The notes under the pieces were generated by a model. It searched no databases, was not told where the DNA came from, and was given only the letters and a program-made list of their open reading frames with translations. Positions 24,501 to 32,109 of a stretch of DNA of 35,162 bases are shown piece by piece. The stretch covers positions 1 to 35,162 of the forward strand of contig CAZIDL010000024.1 of the NCBI GenBank assembly GCA_964537825.1, in the 5' to 3' direction. Every line of letters begins with the position of its first letter. Within the stretch, counting starts at the first letter, position 1. The translations under genes and the position numbers were made by a program. The stretch comes from CAZIDL01 sp964537825. Lineage in GTDB: Bacteria; Bacteroidota; Bacteroidia; Flavobacteriales_D; CAYVSK01.

Positions 24501-25382
24501 ATGAAACGCCTCGTCATATACGCTAGTCTTCTATCCTTCCTTATCGTGCAGCTTTTCCTCCTCGGAGGGGAACGAAAAGCGTTTAGCTACAGCACTGGCT
24601 CCGCCAACAATGGCGGGAACACCGGTTCCCCTGGGGACGGTGGACAAACTGATGCAGCGACCTGCGCTCAATCCTTTTGCCACGATGATGCATCGGCCAA
24701 GTTCAACAGCGGCTTGGGATCGATCACGACCAACATCCCTGCATCAGGCTACGTGCCGGGCCAGACCTATACGATCACCGCTTCCATCACCAAGAGCGGG
24801 CACGACAAGTTCGGTTTTGAACTGACCGCCGAAACTCCAGGTGGGACTAAGATCGGCACCTTGTCCGAAGACTCTTCAGAAACCCAACTGACCAACAACG
24901 GGAATGCAGTCACCCATGAACAAGTTGGCACCTCTGGATCCGGTGGAAAAGCCTGGATCATGGAATGGAAGGCTCCTTCCGCCGGGAACGGCGAAGTGCA
25001 CTTTTGGGCGGCTTTCAATGTCACCAACAACGATGGTACATCAGGCGGCGACACCATCCACGTCGATTCCATAAGCGTTCAGGAGGACACCTCATCCACG
25101 GTGATACCGACCGCAAAGATGATGGAAGGGCATTCGCTCCAGGTCTTCCCCAACCCGGTCCGGGATCGGCTTACGCTTCAGAAGGTCCCGCAAGGATCGA
25201 AGGAAGGAGAACTCCTTCTCCGCGATCTTCAGGGACGGATCGTGAAGCAACTCTACCAAGGGGATCTTAGCCGTACAAAGGGGCGTTCCTTCCAGATCGG
25301 GAACGAACTGGAAGCCGGCACTTACCTTCTTGAAATGCGAAGTGAAGGGGGCCGGGAGGTCGAAAGGATCCTCGTTCGTTGA
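24501..25382 (+). CDS. Choice-of-anchor V domain protein with CX4CH motif and T9SS sorting tail
   Basis: 293 residues from the ATG at 24501, which gives a clean signal peptide (MKRLVIYASLLSFLIVQLFLL); the frame is open 18 codons further upstream but that extension is basic and unconvincing. The mature N-terminus has a Gly/Asn-rich stretch, GSPGDGG, and then CAQSFCH, a CX4CH motif like the heme-binding-type motif of choice-of-anchor V proteins. A beta-rich reelin-like domain follows (about residues 60-210). The C-terminal 80 residues are a T9SS type A sorting domain (LQVFPNPVRDRLTL, GTYLLEMRSEGG). It is expected at the cell surface. Heme binding is not shown; function unknown. Confidence 0.85.
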   Translation: MKRLVIYASLLSFLIVQLFLLGGERKAFSYSTGSANNGGNTGSPGDGGQTDAATCAQSFCHDDASAKFNSGLGSITTNIPASGYVPGQTYTITASITKSGHDKFGFELTAETPGGTKIGTLSEDSSETQLTNNGNAVTHEQVGTSGSGGKAWIMEWKAPSAGNGEVHFWAAFNVTNNDGTSGGDTIHVDSISVQEDTSSTVIPTAKMMEGHSLQVFPNPVRDRLTLQKVPQGSKEGELLLRDLQGRIVKQLYQGDLSRTKGRSFQIGNELEAGTYLLEMRSEGGREVERILVR

Positions 25383-25634
25383 GGGGTTCTTAAGCTGTCA
25401 AGATATCCCTTAAAAGGCTCTTTCCCTTTCTTTTGGCGGGATCGGGGCATTTTATTTGCTGGCCTCGGGCTTCCAAGCGCACCCTATGCGAACGGGGGCT
25501 CCGGGTGGAAACCCGGCTCTCCTGGGGATGGAGGAAGCACCTGCACTCAAGCGGGATGCCACAGTTCGTATGCTCCGGACTTCGAAGATCTGAACGCTTT
25601 GGTCAGAACACCTGACCCTTATCCTTCCTGGTAA
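25383..25634 (+). pseudogene. Truncated second choice-of-anchor V gene (N-terminal stump)
   Basis: In the same frame as the preceding gene, directly after its TGA, the DNA is open for 83 codons until TAA at 25632-25634 but has no ATG, GTG or TTG in its first half. The translation contains a hydrophobic stretch (ILFAGLGLPSAP), then YANGGSGWKPGSPGDGG and STCTQAGCHSS. This is the same order as in the intact neighbour: signal-like segment, GSPGDGG, CX4CH. The reelin-like domain and sorting tail are absent, and the end runs 16 bases into the convergent glutaryl-CoA dehydrogenase gene. It is best read as the remnant of a tandem copy that lost its start and most of its body. Confidence 0.62.
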
Positions 25635-26815
25635 GCGCTCTTAAAAGCCGGGATCCCGGTCACCTCGTTCCCCGTGATGAGCAGGTGGATGTCGTGGGTC
25701 CCTTCGTAGGTTATCACGGATTCGAGGTTCATCATGTGCCGCATCATGGGGTATTCGTTCGTGATCCCCATCCCGCCGAGGATCTGGCGGGATTCGCGAG
25801 CGATGTCGAGGGCCATCTTCACGTTGTTCCGCTTGCCCATCGAGATCTGTGCCGGGGAGGCCTTGCCATCATTCCGCATCACCCCGAGCCGGTAGGCCAA
25901 TAGCTGGCCTTTGGTGATCTCCGTGATCATCTCCGCCAGCTTCTTCTGGGTGAGCTGGAAGGAAGCGATCGGAGCCCCGAATTGTTTCCGTTCTTTGGAA
26001 TAGCGAAGGGCCGTATCATAGCATTCCATGGCCGGACCGATCGCTCCCCAGGCGATCCCGTAGCGTGCGGAGTTCAAACAGCTCAAAGGGGCACCCAGGC
26101 CCGTACGCCCCGGCAGGATGTTCTCTTTGGGGACCTTGACATTGTCGAAGACCATCTCGCCGGTGGCCGAAGCCCGAAGCGACCACTTGCCCTTGGTCTC
26201 CGGCGTGGTATAGCCTTCCATATCCCGCTCCACGATCAAGCCCGTGATCGTGCCTTCAGGATCCTTGGCCCATACGACGCCGCAATCAGCAAAGGGCGAA
26301 TTGGAGATCCACATCTTGCTCCCGTTGAGCACGACATGATCCCCTTCGTCCGTGAAATGGGTCTTCATGGAGCCCGGATCGGAACCGGAATCGGGCTCGG
26401 TGAGGCCAAAGCAGCCCATCATATCCCCGCTGGCCAGCTTCGGGAGGAATTTCTTGCGCTGCTCCTCAGAGCCGTACTTGTAGATCGGATACATCACGAG
26501 GGAGCTCTGCACGGAGGCGGTGGATCGGATCCCGGAATCGCCACGCTCCAGTTCCTGCATGATGAGGCCATAAGAGATCTGGTCCAGACCGGTTCCCCCG
26601 TATTCTTCCGGAATATAGGGGCCGAAAGCCCCGATCTCGGCAAGCCCCGGGATCAGCTGATCGGGGAATTCGCTGCGCTCATAATAGTCCTCGATGATCG
26701 GTTTCACTTCCTTCGAGACCCAAGTGCGGGTGCTGTCCCGCACCAGTTTCTGTTCGTCGCTCAGAAGTTCATCGATGTTGAAGTGATCGTGGGCTTGATA
26801 GAGGTCTTGGGCCAT
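25619..26815 (-). CDS. gcdH: Glutaryl-CoA dehydrogenase-type acyl-CoA dehydrogenase
   Basis: 398 residues from the ATG at 26815 (MAQDLYQAHDHFNIDELL); the frame extends 20 codons upstream with a Pro/Ser-rich piece that is not family-like. FAD acyl-CoA dehydrogenase fold: IPEEYGGTGLDQISYGLIMQ, CFGLTEPDSGSDP, WISNSPFADCGVVWAKD, and SLRASATGEMVFDNV. Catalytic Glu371 is in ITYEGTHDIHLLITG. ARYGIAWGAIG and the SLRASATGE block are typical of glutaryl-CoA dehydrogenases, which oxidise and decarboxylate glutaryl-CoA to crotonyl-CoA in lysine and tryptophan breakdown. No partner gene of that pathway is adjacent. The stop overlaps the anchor V stump. A variant box TACCTTCG lies at 26840-26847. Confidence 0.88.
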   Translation of the reverse strand: MAQDLYQAHDHFNIDELLSDEQKLVRDSTRTWVSKEVKPIIEDYYERSEFPDQLIPGLAEIGAFGPYIPEEYGGTGLDQISYGLIMQELERGDSGIRSTASVQSSLVMYPIYKYGSEEQRKKFLPKLASGDMMGCFGLTEPDSGSDPGSMKTHFTDEGDHVVLNGSKMWISNSPFADCGVVWAKDPEGTITGLIVERDMEGYTTPETKGKWSLRASATGEMVFDNVKVPKENILPGRTGLGAPLSCLNSARYGIAWGAIGPAMECYDTALRYSKERKQFGAPIASFQLTQKKLAEMITEITKGQLLAYRLGVMRNDGKASPAQISMGKRNNVKMALDIARESRQILGGMGITNEYPMMRHMMNLESVITYEGTHDIHLLITGNEVTGIPAFKSAYQEG

Positions 26816-27038
26816 AGCATCAGCTTTTCTCCCGGAGAGCGAAGGTAAAGAAAATGGGGGCGTAGGTGGGTTCACAAAAAATAGAAGCTCACCTGACCGA
26901 TGGCATTCAGGCAGAACTATACCCCTTTAACCCCTTCGGGATCATGAAAATGGGATCGAAGATATATGCCCCCGGATCTTCTGGATCTGCCATAACACAG
27001 CCCGGACGATCATCACCAATGAAACCCAACGGATCCGA

Positions 27039-27046
27039 TAGATTTG
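27039..27046 (+). promoter_or_regulatory. -7 promoter box for cysH
   Basis: TAGATTTG is an exact TAnnTTTG match ending four bases before the ATG at 27051. If transcription starts at the usual distance, the mRNA would begin at or next to the start codon, or the ATG at codon 6 (27066) would be the start. Confidence 0.5.
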
Positions 27047-27050
27047 CGCT

Positions 27051-27719
27051 ATGGACTTCGAAGGGATGAAAGCCCGTCTCCAGGAATGGGAAGAGGAAGG
27101 GAAGCGGATCTTCGTGACCTCTTCCTTTCAGACCCACAGCATTCCGCTGCTCCACATGCTGGACCGGACCGGTGTCCATATTCCGGTCTACTTCCTCGAT
27201 ACGGGTTATCTTTTTCCGGAGACCCTTTCCTACAAGGATCAGATCCAACAACTCATCGATCTACCTATCAAGCCACTTCGATCCGAGATCCCGAAGCACT
27301 TGCAGCGGGATAGCGAAGGAGCCCTCCTTTTCACCTCCGATCCGGATCGCTGCTGCTACCTGAACAAGACCCTCCCCCTCGAGCCGATCCTGGCCTCTTA
27401 CGATGTTTGGATAAGCGGGGTCCGGAAAGATCAGAACGCCAACCGCAAGCAGATGAACACGGAAGAGCGGACCCCGAACGGGGTCATCCGCTTTCATCCC
27501 TTGTTAGAATGGAGCGCCAAGGACATCTATGACTACATCAAAAGCCACGATCTCCCCCGCCATCCATTGGAGAACAAGGGATATCTCAGCATCGGGTGTG
27601 AGCCTTGTACGCGCAAACACGATCTACGCAACGAGCGGGATGCCCGATGGGCTGGTCTCAATAAGACCGAATGCGGGCTTCACACCGAATTGCTGGACCA
27701 AAAAGAAGAAGGCGAATGA
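27051..27719 (+). CDS. cysH: Phosphoadenylyl-sulfate/adenylyl-sulfate reductase, iron-sulfur type
   Basis: 222 residues, adenosine 5'-phosphosulfate reductase-type member of the PAPS reductase family. It has the four cysteines of the [4Fe-4S] site (Cys101-Cys102 in DRCCYLNK and Cys183, Cys186 in IGCEPCT), the C-terminal catalytic ECGLH (207-211), and EERTPNGVIRFHPLLEW. The cluster is typical of enzymes that use APS. It reduces activated sulfate to sulfite with thioredoxin. No other cys gene is next to it; the following gene starts by ATGA overlap and is an epimerase. The ATG is five bases after a promoter box. Confidence 0.93.
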   Translation: MDFEGMKARLQEWEEEGKRIFVTSSFQTHSIPLLHMLDRTGVHIPVYFLDTGYLFPETLSYKDQIQQLIDLPIKPLRSEIPKHLQRDSEGALLFTSDPDRCCYLNKTLPLEPILASYDVWISGVRKDQNANRKQMNTEERTPNGVIRFHPLLEWSAKDIYDYIKSHDLPRHPLENKGYLSIGCEPCTRKHDLRNERDARWAGLNKTECGLHTELLDQKEEGE

Positions 27720-28705
27720 AGATCCTGATCACAGGAGGGGCAGGCTATATCGGGACCGAGCTGGTCCGCCGCATCGCTCATAACCCGGAGGTCGAACGGC
27801 TGATCGTGTACGACAACCTGAGCCGGGAACAATTCAATCTCTTTTTCAGTCCGCATCCCCTCCCGGCGAAGGTCGAATTCGTCCAGGGCGAGATCCTCGA
27901 CAGCCGCACCCTCAAAAAGGTCGTTGCTGAGGTGGACACGGTGATCCACCTTGCTGCCAAGGCCACCACCCCTTTTGCTGATCAGAACCCCCACCTCTTC
28001 GAACAGACCAATCATTGGGGAACGGCCGAGCTCGTCTATGCAGCCGAAGAGAACGATCTGGAGCGCTTTATCCACGTCAGCAGTATCTCCGTGCTCGGAG
28101 CATCTCAAGAGATGATGGGGGACGAGCGCACCCCGAACCCCCGCACCTTTTACGGGACCTCCAAACTGCGGGGTGANNNNNNNNNNTGGGATCTGCGCGG
28201 TGCCAACTGTGGGCGCACGGGTGAAGAACACGTCCGACGGCTCGGGGAGCAAATGCCGGTTCACATCGTGCGCTTAGGGAATGTCTACGGATACAGCAAG
28301 AGCATGCGCTTCGATGCGGTGATCAACAAGTTCATGTTCCATGCCCATATGAAGGGCCGGATCCGTATTCAAGGGGACGGAGAGCAGCACCGTTCTTTCG
28401 TTCACATCAGGAAAGTGGCCGATCTCTTCGCGGCTATGCTCCAGGACCGCTTTGAAGCAAGGACTTACCATATGGTGGACCGGGTGCTGAGGATCAACGA
28501 CCTGGCGGAGACCCTGGAGAAGCTCTACGAAGGACTTGAGAAGCTTTATGTGAACCAGCATCTGAGATTGAGGGAGATCAAGGTAGCTCCTTCCCCCCCG
28601 ATCGAGGACTTTCTAGAGCACTATACCGATGGGTTGGAGGAAGAACTGAAGGAATTCCGGGAAGCTTTCGCTTTTCCAGCTTACTCGGAGGAAGCGGTAT
28701 CCTGA
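27716..28705 (+). CDS. NAD-dependent epimerase/dehydratase (extended SDR), contains assembly gap
   Basis: 329 codons as printed, starting at ATG 27716, which overlaps the cysH stop. Extended short-chain dehydrogenase fold: MKILITGGAGYIGTEL with the glycine-rich NAD loop, VIHLAAKATTP, HVSSISVLG, the catalytic YGTSK (Tyr-x-x-x-Lys), VRLGNVYG, and SFVHIRKVADLF. It probably acts on a nucleotide sugar; the substrate is not evident. The run of 10 Ns and the following 38 bases break the sequence just after YGTSKLRG. If 28177-28224 is removed (48 bases, 16 codons) the protein reads YGTSKLRGEEHVRRLG, as expected for the family. The 3' end overlaps the convergent DAHP synthase gene by 25 bases. Confidence 0.87.
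   Translation: MKILITGGAGYIGTELVRRIAHNPEVERLIVYDNLSREQFNLFFSPHPLPAKVEFVQGEILDSRTLKKVVAEVDTVIHLAAKATTPFADQNPHLFEQTNHWGTAELVYAAEENDLERFIHVSSISVLGASQEMMGDERTPNPRTFYGTSKLRGXXXXWDLRGANCGRTGEEHVRRLGEQMPVHIVRLGNVYGYSKSMRFDAVINKFMFHAHMKGRIRIQGDGEQHRSFVHIRKVADLFAAMLQDRFEARTYHMVDRVLRINDLAETLEKLYEGLEKLYVNQHLRLREIKVAPSPPIEDFLEHYTDGLEEELKEFREAFAFPAYSEEAVS
28177..28186. other. Assembly gap (10 Ns)
   Basis: Ten undetermined bases inside the epimerase gene. The left flank ends CGGGGTGA and, 38 bases after the Ns, the right flank again reads CGGGTGA, so both ends approach the same point. The gap size is probably nominal. Confidence 0.97.
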
Positions 28706-29787
28706 CCCTTCCCTTTCTTTTCGGACTGCCCGTACATCACACCCATCTGTCGTTTGATGGACCCTTTGTGGACCGCATCGAGGAACTCCTGAAGGAATTC
28801 GGGGGAAAGACCAAGGGCCTCACCCAATGACCGACGATCCTGCAAGATGCGTTCCCAGCGTTCGAGCTGCAGGATGCGGATACCCTGCTCCTTCTTGTGG
28901 GCCCCGATCCGTTCGGCAATATCCATACGTGAGGCCAGTTCCTGGATGATACGGTGGTCGATCTCGTCGATCATCGCACGAAGCTCGTCCAGGCGATCCC
29001 GCGTAGCCGGATCGGTAGGGCCTTCTTTGCGGAATGCAAGCCCTTCGATGAGCTCCCTGAAGCCTTTCTGCGAAAGTTGCTGACCGGCATCGCTCAAAGC
29101 TTCATCCGGCGATGGGTGAACTTCCACCATCAGACCGTCCATATCGAGGTCCAACGCGCGCTGGGCCACATCACCGACCCTTTCGCGATCACCGCTGATA
29201 TGACTGGGGTCGCAGTAGAGCGGCATCTCCGGCATTTGTCGTTTAAGGTCGATAGGGATCTCCCAGTGCGGGGGATTCCGATAAAAAGAACGCCCATAAC
29301 CGGAAAAACCCCGATGGATCGCTCCACCTGCTTGTATCCCCTTTTTCTCCAGGCGCTCAAAAGCACCGATCCAAAGGCCGATATCCGGATTGACAGGGTT
29401 CTTGATGAAGACCGGGAGCGAGGTCCCGCGCAGGGCCTCGGCGATCGAATCCACGTAGAAAGGGTTCACGGTAGTCCGAGCTCCGATCCAAAGGGCGTCG
29501 ATATCGTAGCGAAGGGCGATCTCTGCATGCTCAGGCCTTGCTACCTCCGTGATCGTCCGGACGCCGGTATCCGCCTTAGCTTTTTGAAGCCATTCCAAAG
29601 CCACTTCCCCCACGCCTTCAAAAGCATCCGGACGGGTCCGCGGTTTCCAAACGCCAGCTCGGAAATAGCCCGATCCCAAGTAGGGGGCCAGGGCCTTGGC
29701 GCTATTAAGGACCTGTTCCTCGGACTCTGCGCTACAGGGTCCGAGGATCCAGGACCAGTTCTCATGCTCATGGGACAGCTCGCTCAT
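28681..29787 (-). CDS. Bifunctional DAHP synthase / chorismate mutase (type II)
   Basis: 368 residues from the ATG at 29787; the frame is open further but would overlap pheS. Residues 1 to about 265 form a KDPS-like (type I beta) DAHP synthase: WSWILGPCSAESEEQ, GYFRAGVWKPRTRPDAF, TEVARPEHAE, WIGARTTVNP and CDPSHISGDR. Residues about 275-368 are an AroQ chorismate mutase: RLDELRAMIDEIDHRIIQEL, AERIGAHKKEQGIRI, and ERWERILQDR. The two ends of the aromatic route, entry into shikimate and chorismate to prephenate, are joined, so prephenate-linked control is likely. This arrangement is common in Bacteroidota. It lies four bases after the pheS stop. Confidence 0.92.
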   Translation of the reverse strand: MSELSHEHENWSWILGPCSAESEEQVLNSAKALAPYLGSGYFRAGVWKPRTRPDAFEGVGEVALEWLQKAKADTGVRTITEVARPEHAEIALRYDIDALWIGARTTVNPFYVDSIAEALRGTSLPVFIKNPVNPDIGLWIGAFERLEKKGIQAGGAIHRGFSGYGRSFYRNPPHWEIPIDLKRQMPEMPLYCDPSHISGDRERVGDVAQRALDLDMDGLMVEVHPSPDEALSDAGQQLSQKGFRELIEGLAFRKEGPTDPATRDRLDELRAMIDEIDHRIIQELASRMDIAERIGAHKKEQGIRILQLERWERILQDRRSLGEALGLSPEFLQEFLDAVHKGSIKRQMGVMYGQSEKKGKGQDTASSE

Positions 29788-29791
29788 CGCG

Positions 29792-30784
29792 CTAAAAGGT
29801 GGCGGTGAATTGACGGAGGAAACGAAGGTCATTCCCAAAGAAAAGGCGCAGATCATCGATGCTGTACTTGAGCATAGCGATCCGCTCGACCCCAAGGCCA
29901 AAAGCAAAGCCCGTATAGGTCTCCGGATCGATCTTGCAGCTCTCGAGAACGTTCGGGTCGATCATCCCGCAACCGAGGATCTCCATCCAATCCTTTTTCC
30001 CATCTTCCCAGGAGATATCCATCTCAGCAGAAGGTTCCGTGAAAGGGAAGAAGGATGGACGGAAACGGGCCTGGACGTCCTGCCCGAAGAGTTCGCGGAC
30101 CAGGTAGAAGAGGGTCTGTTTAAGATCTGCGAAGCTGACCTTCTTATCGATGTACATACCCTCGATCTGGTGGAAAGCAGGGGAATGGGTGGCATCGCTG
30201 TCGCAGCGGAACACGCGACCGGGAGCGATGATGCGCAGGGGAGGATCGCGCCGTTCCATCTCCCGGATCTGGACAGGTGAAGTATGGGTCCGAAGGACCA
30301 TGTCCGGATCCCTTTCGAGGAAGAAAGTGTCCTGCATATCCCGGGCTGGATGGTCCTCCGGCATGTTAAGGGCGGTGAAGTTGTGCCAGTCGTCCTCGAT
30401 CTCCGGACCATCTGCCACGGTAAAGCCGATCCGGCCCAAAGCATCCACGAGCTCGTCCCGCACGCTGTTGATCGGGTGACGTGCCCCGGGTGAACGGTGG
30501 CCGGGAGGAAGCGAGGGATCGAAGGAAGGCCCAGCCTCTTTCTCAGCCTCCTGGAAAGCTTCCTGCCATGTTCGATGCTTTTCTTGAGCAGCCTCTTTCA
30601 GGCGATTGAGAGCCTGCCCGAGCTCCTTTTTTTGTTCGTTCGGAACTTCTTTGAACTGAGCGAAGAGCTCGTTCATCACCCCTTTCTTTCCAAGAAAGCG
30701 GACCCGGAACTGCTCCAGTTCATCAGCATCAGCGGGTTCGAACGCTTCAACCTCCTTCAGAAGTTCTTCGATCCGCTCCTTCAT
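29792..30784 (-). CDS. pheS: Phenylalanyl-tRNA synthetase alpha subunit
   Basis: 330 residues. Class II synthetase alpha chain: N-terminal coiled coil (residues 1-90) that binds tRNA, then the catalytic domain with HPINSVRDEL, TVADGPEIEDDWHNF, THTSPVQIREM, RVFRCDSDATHSPAFHQIEG, RPSFFPFTEPSAEMD, and GFAFGLGVERIAMLKY. PheT is not in the window. The ATG overlaps the stop of the cyclophilin gene (ATGA), and the DAHP synthase gene starts four bases after it, so the three are one transcription unit. Confidence 0.97.
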   Translation of the reverse strand: MKERIEELLKEVEAFEPADADELEQFRVRFLGKKGVMNELFAQFKEVPNEQKKELGQALNRLKEAAQEKHRTWQEAFQEAEKEAGPSFDPSLPPGHRSPGARHPINSVRDELVDALGRIGFTVADGPEIEDDWHNFTALNMPEDHPARDMQDTFFLERDPDMVLRTHTSPVQIREMERRDPPLRIIAPGRVFRCDSDATHSPAFHQIEGMYIDKKVSFADLKQTLFYLVRELFGQDVQARFRPSFFPFTEPSAEMDISWEDGKKDWMEILGCGMIDPNVLESCKIDPETYTGFAFGLGVERIAMLKYSIDDLRLFFGNDLRFLRQFTATF

Positions 30785-31536
30785 GGTCTTTTCAGGATCT
30801 CGACCTCCATCCGGACCGGACGAAGGGGCCGGTTGTTGGAAGGGTCGGTATTGACGCCAGCGATGGAATCGATCACCTTCATCCCTTCGATCACCTCCCC
30901 GAAAACGGTATAGCTCCCGTCCAGGTGCGCCGCCCCTCCCAGGGTGTTATAAGTTTGGATCTTCTCTTCGCTAAAAGTGAAATCCTTGTCGGCTTTTCGT
31001 TTCCGTTCTTCCAGTTTCTTCAGATCGCTCCGCTTGTAGCGCTTCCCGTCAACGATATAGAACTGGGAACCGTTGGAACGGCGTTCAGGGTTCTGGCGGT
31101 CAGGCTTTCGGGCCGCCGCCAACGCCCCCCGCTTGTGAAAAAGGCTGTCCCGGATCTCCGCTTCGAGCGTATAACCCGGGCCTCCATCCCCGATCTTCTT
31201 CTCCGGGTCTTCCTTTTTCGTAAGGGGATCCCCTCCTTGTATCATAAAACCTTCGATGACACGGTGAAAGGTCGTGCTATCGTAAAGACCCTTTTCGGCA
31301 AGCTTTAGAAAATTGTCCCGATGCTTCGGGGTCGCGTTGTAGAGGGCCACCTTCATGGTCCCGTATTCCGTATGGATCGCAACCACGGCCCGATCCTCGT
31401 TCTTTCCCTCCTGAAAAGGCATCTTTTCCGGGATGGATCCCGTAGAAAGGAAAAGGACGCTCAAAAACAGGATCGAGATCCTTGGGAAAGAGGAGGTTGA
31501 TGAGCGATGGAGAAGGCGTATCGCTGTCTTTTTCAT
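30781..31536 (-). CDS. Secreted cyclophilin-type peptidyl-prolyl isomerase
   Basis: 251 residues from the ATG at 31536 (MKKTAIRLLH), which gives an N-terminal signal peptide or anchor (about residues 18-33); the upstream 53 codons are basic and overlap the neighbouring divergent leader. Cyclophilin motifs: ALYNATPKHRDNFLKLAEKG, STTFHRVIEGFMIQGGDP (89-104), NGSQFYIV and GAAHLDGSYTVFGEV. A Lys/Glu-rich insert of about 40 residues (164-200) before the last motif is typical of Bacteroidota periplasmic cyclophilins. It helps fold exported proteins. It is the first gene of the operon with pheS. A 7-of-8 box TAATTTCG lies upstream. Confidence 0.9.
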   Translation of the reverse strand: MKKTAIRLLHRSSTSSFPRISILFLSVLFLSTGSIPEKMPFQEGKNEDRAVVAIHTEYGTMKVALYNATPKHRDNFLKLAEKGLYDSTTFHRVIEGFMIQGGDPLTKKEDPEKKIGDGGPGYTLEAEIRDSLFHKRGALAAARKPDRQNPERRSNGSQFYIVDGKRYKRSDLKKLEERKRKADKDFTFSEEKIQTYNTLGGAAHLDGSYTVFGEVIEGMKVIDSIAGVNTDPSNNRPLRPVRMEVEILKRP

Positions 31537-31543
31537 ATCTTTG
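31536..31543 (+). promoter_or_regulatory. -7 promoter box for the small lipoprotein gene
   Basis: TATCTTTG on the plus strand matches TAnnTTTG exactly, 58 bases before the ATG at 31602. It coincides with the opposite-strand start of the cyclophilin gene. Confidence 0.5.
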
Positions 31544-31601
31544 TGGGATGCGGGCTTTTCCTGCAACGGGTGTCCGACGAAATTAGCAAAAGCCTTTTGA
31601 T

Positions 31602-31991
31602 ATGATGACGCGTCTTCTCCGCTCTGCGCTCCTTTTCGGGAGCCTTTTGACCATCGTGGCGCTCTCTTTCGCTTGCAAAGAGAAAAAGGACACAACGGGC
31701 CTCATCACCGTCGAATACGGCGATGGAACGCCGGTCCATAAAGCACTCGTTCGGGTCTATGGCGACCCATCGGACACCATCTATGCGACCAAGAAGGTGC
31801 GCATCGATAAAGAAAAGCGGACGGACGCTACGGGAACCGTCCAGTTCAACTTCAACGAATATTACGAGGATGGGCAGGCAGGTCTGATGGTGTTGGACAT
31901 CGACGTGAAAAAGGACTCGCTCTCTGCGGAGGACTACATCGAGATCGTTCACGGCAAGAAGAACAAAAAGACCGTGAAGCTGGAACGCTAA
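31602..31991 (+). CDS. Small lipoprotein of unknown function
   Basis: 129 residues. Signal peptide with a lipobox ending LSFAC (Cys25), followed by a Lys/Asp/Glu-rich linker and a compact beta-rich domain of about 95 residues with VHKALVRVYGDP and TGTVQFNFNEYYEDG. The pattern resembles a carboxypeptidase-regulatory-like or transthyretin-like beta sandwich, but I recognise no family. It is divergent from the cyclophilin gene with 65 bases between them. No function is proposed. Confidence 0.75.
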   Translation: MMTRLLRSALLFGSLLTIVALSFACKEKKDTTGLITVEYGDGTPVHKALVRVYGDPSDTIYATKKVRIDKEKRTDATGTVQFNFNEYYEDGQAGLMVLDIDVKKDSLSAEDYIEIVHGKKNKKTVKLER

Positions 31992-32109
31992 CAGCTGGCG
32001 CTTTCATCCTCCCGATCCCTTCGTTCAACAGCACCCTTGATAGCCTCTTTGGTAAAGGCTTCCCCCTTTTCGATCCCGGTCCTTTTTAAAATTTATCGGA
32101 TCCGGTGAG

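Noticed and set aside
25433..25615. A 60-codon frame in the anchor V stump region
   Set aside because: It is in a different frame from the one with GSPGDGG and CX4CH and carries no family sequence.
25982..26848. Open frame of 288 codons antisense to gcdH
   Set aside because: Antisense to conserved coding sequence; His/Gly/Arg-rich composition without motifs.
28954..29808. Open frame of 284 codons antisense to DAHP synthase
   Set aside because: Mirror frame of a conserved gene; no recognisable features.
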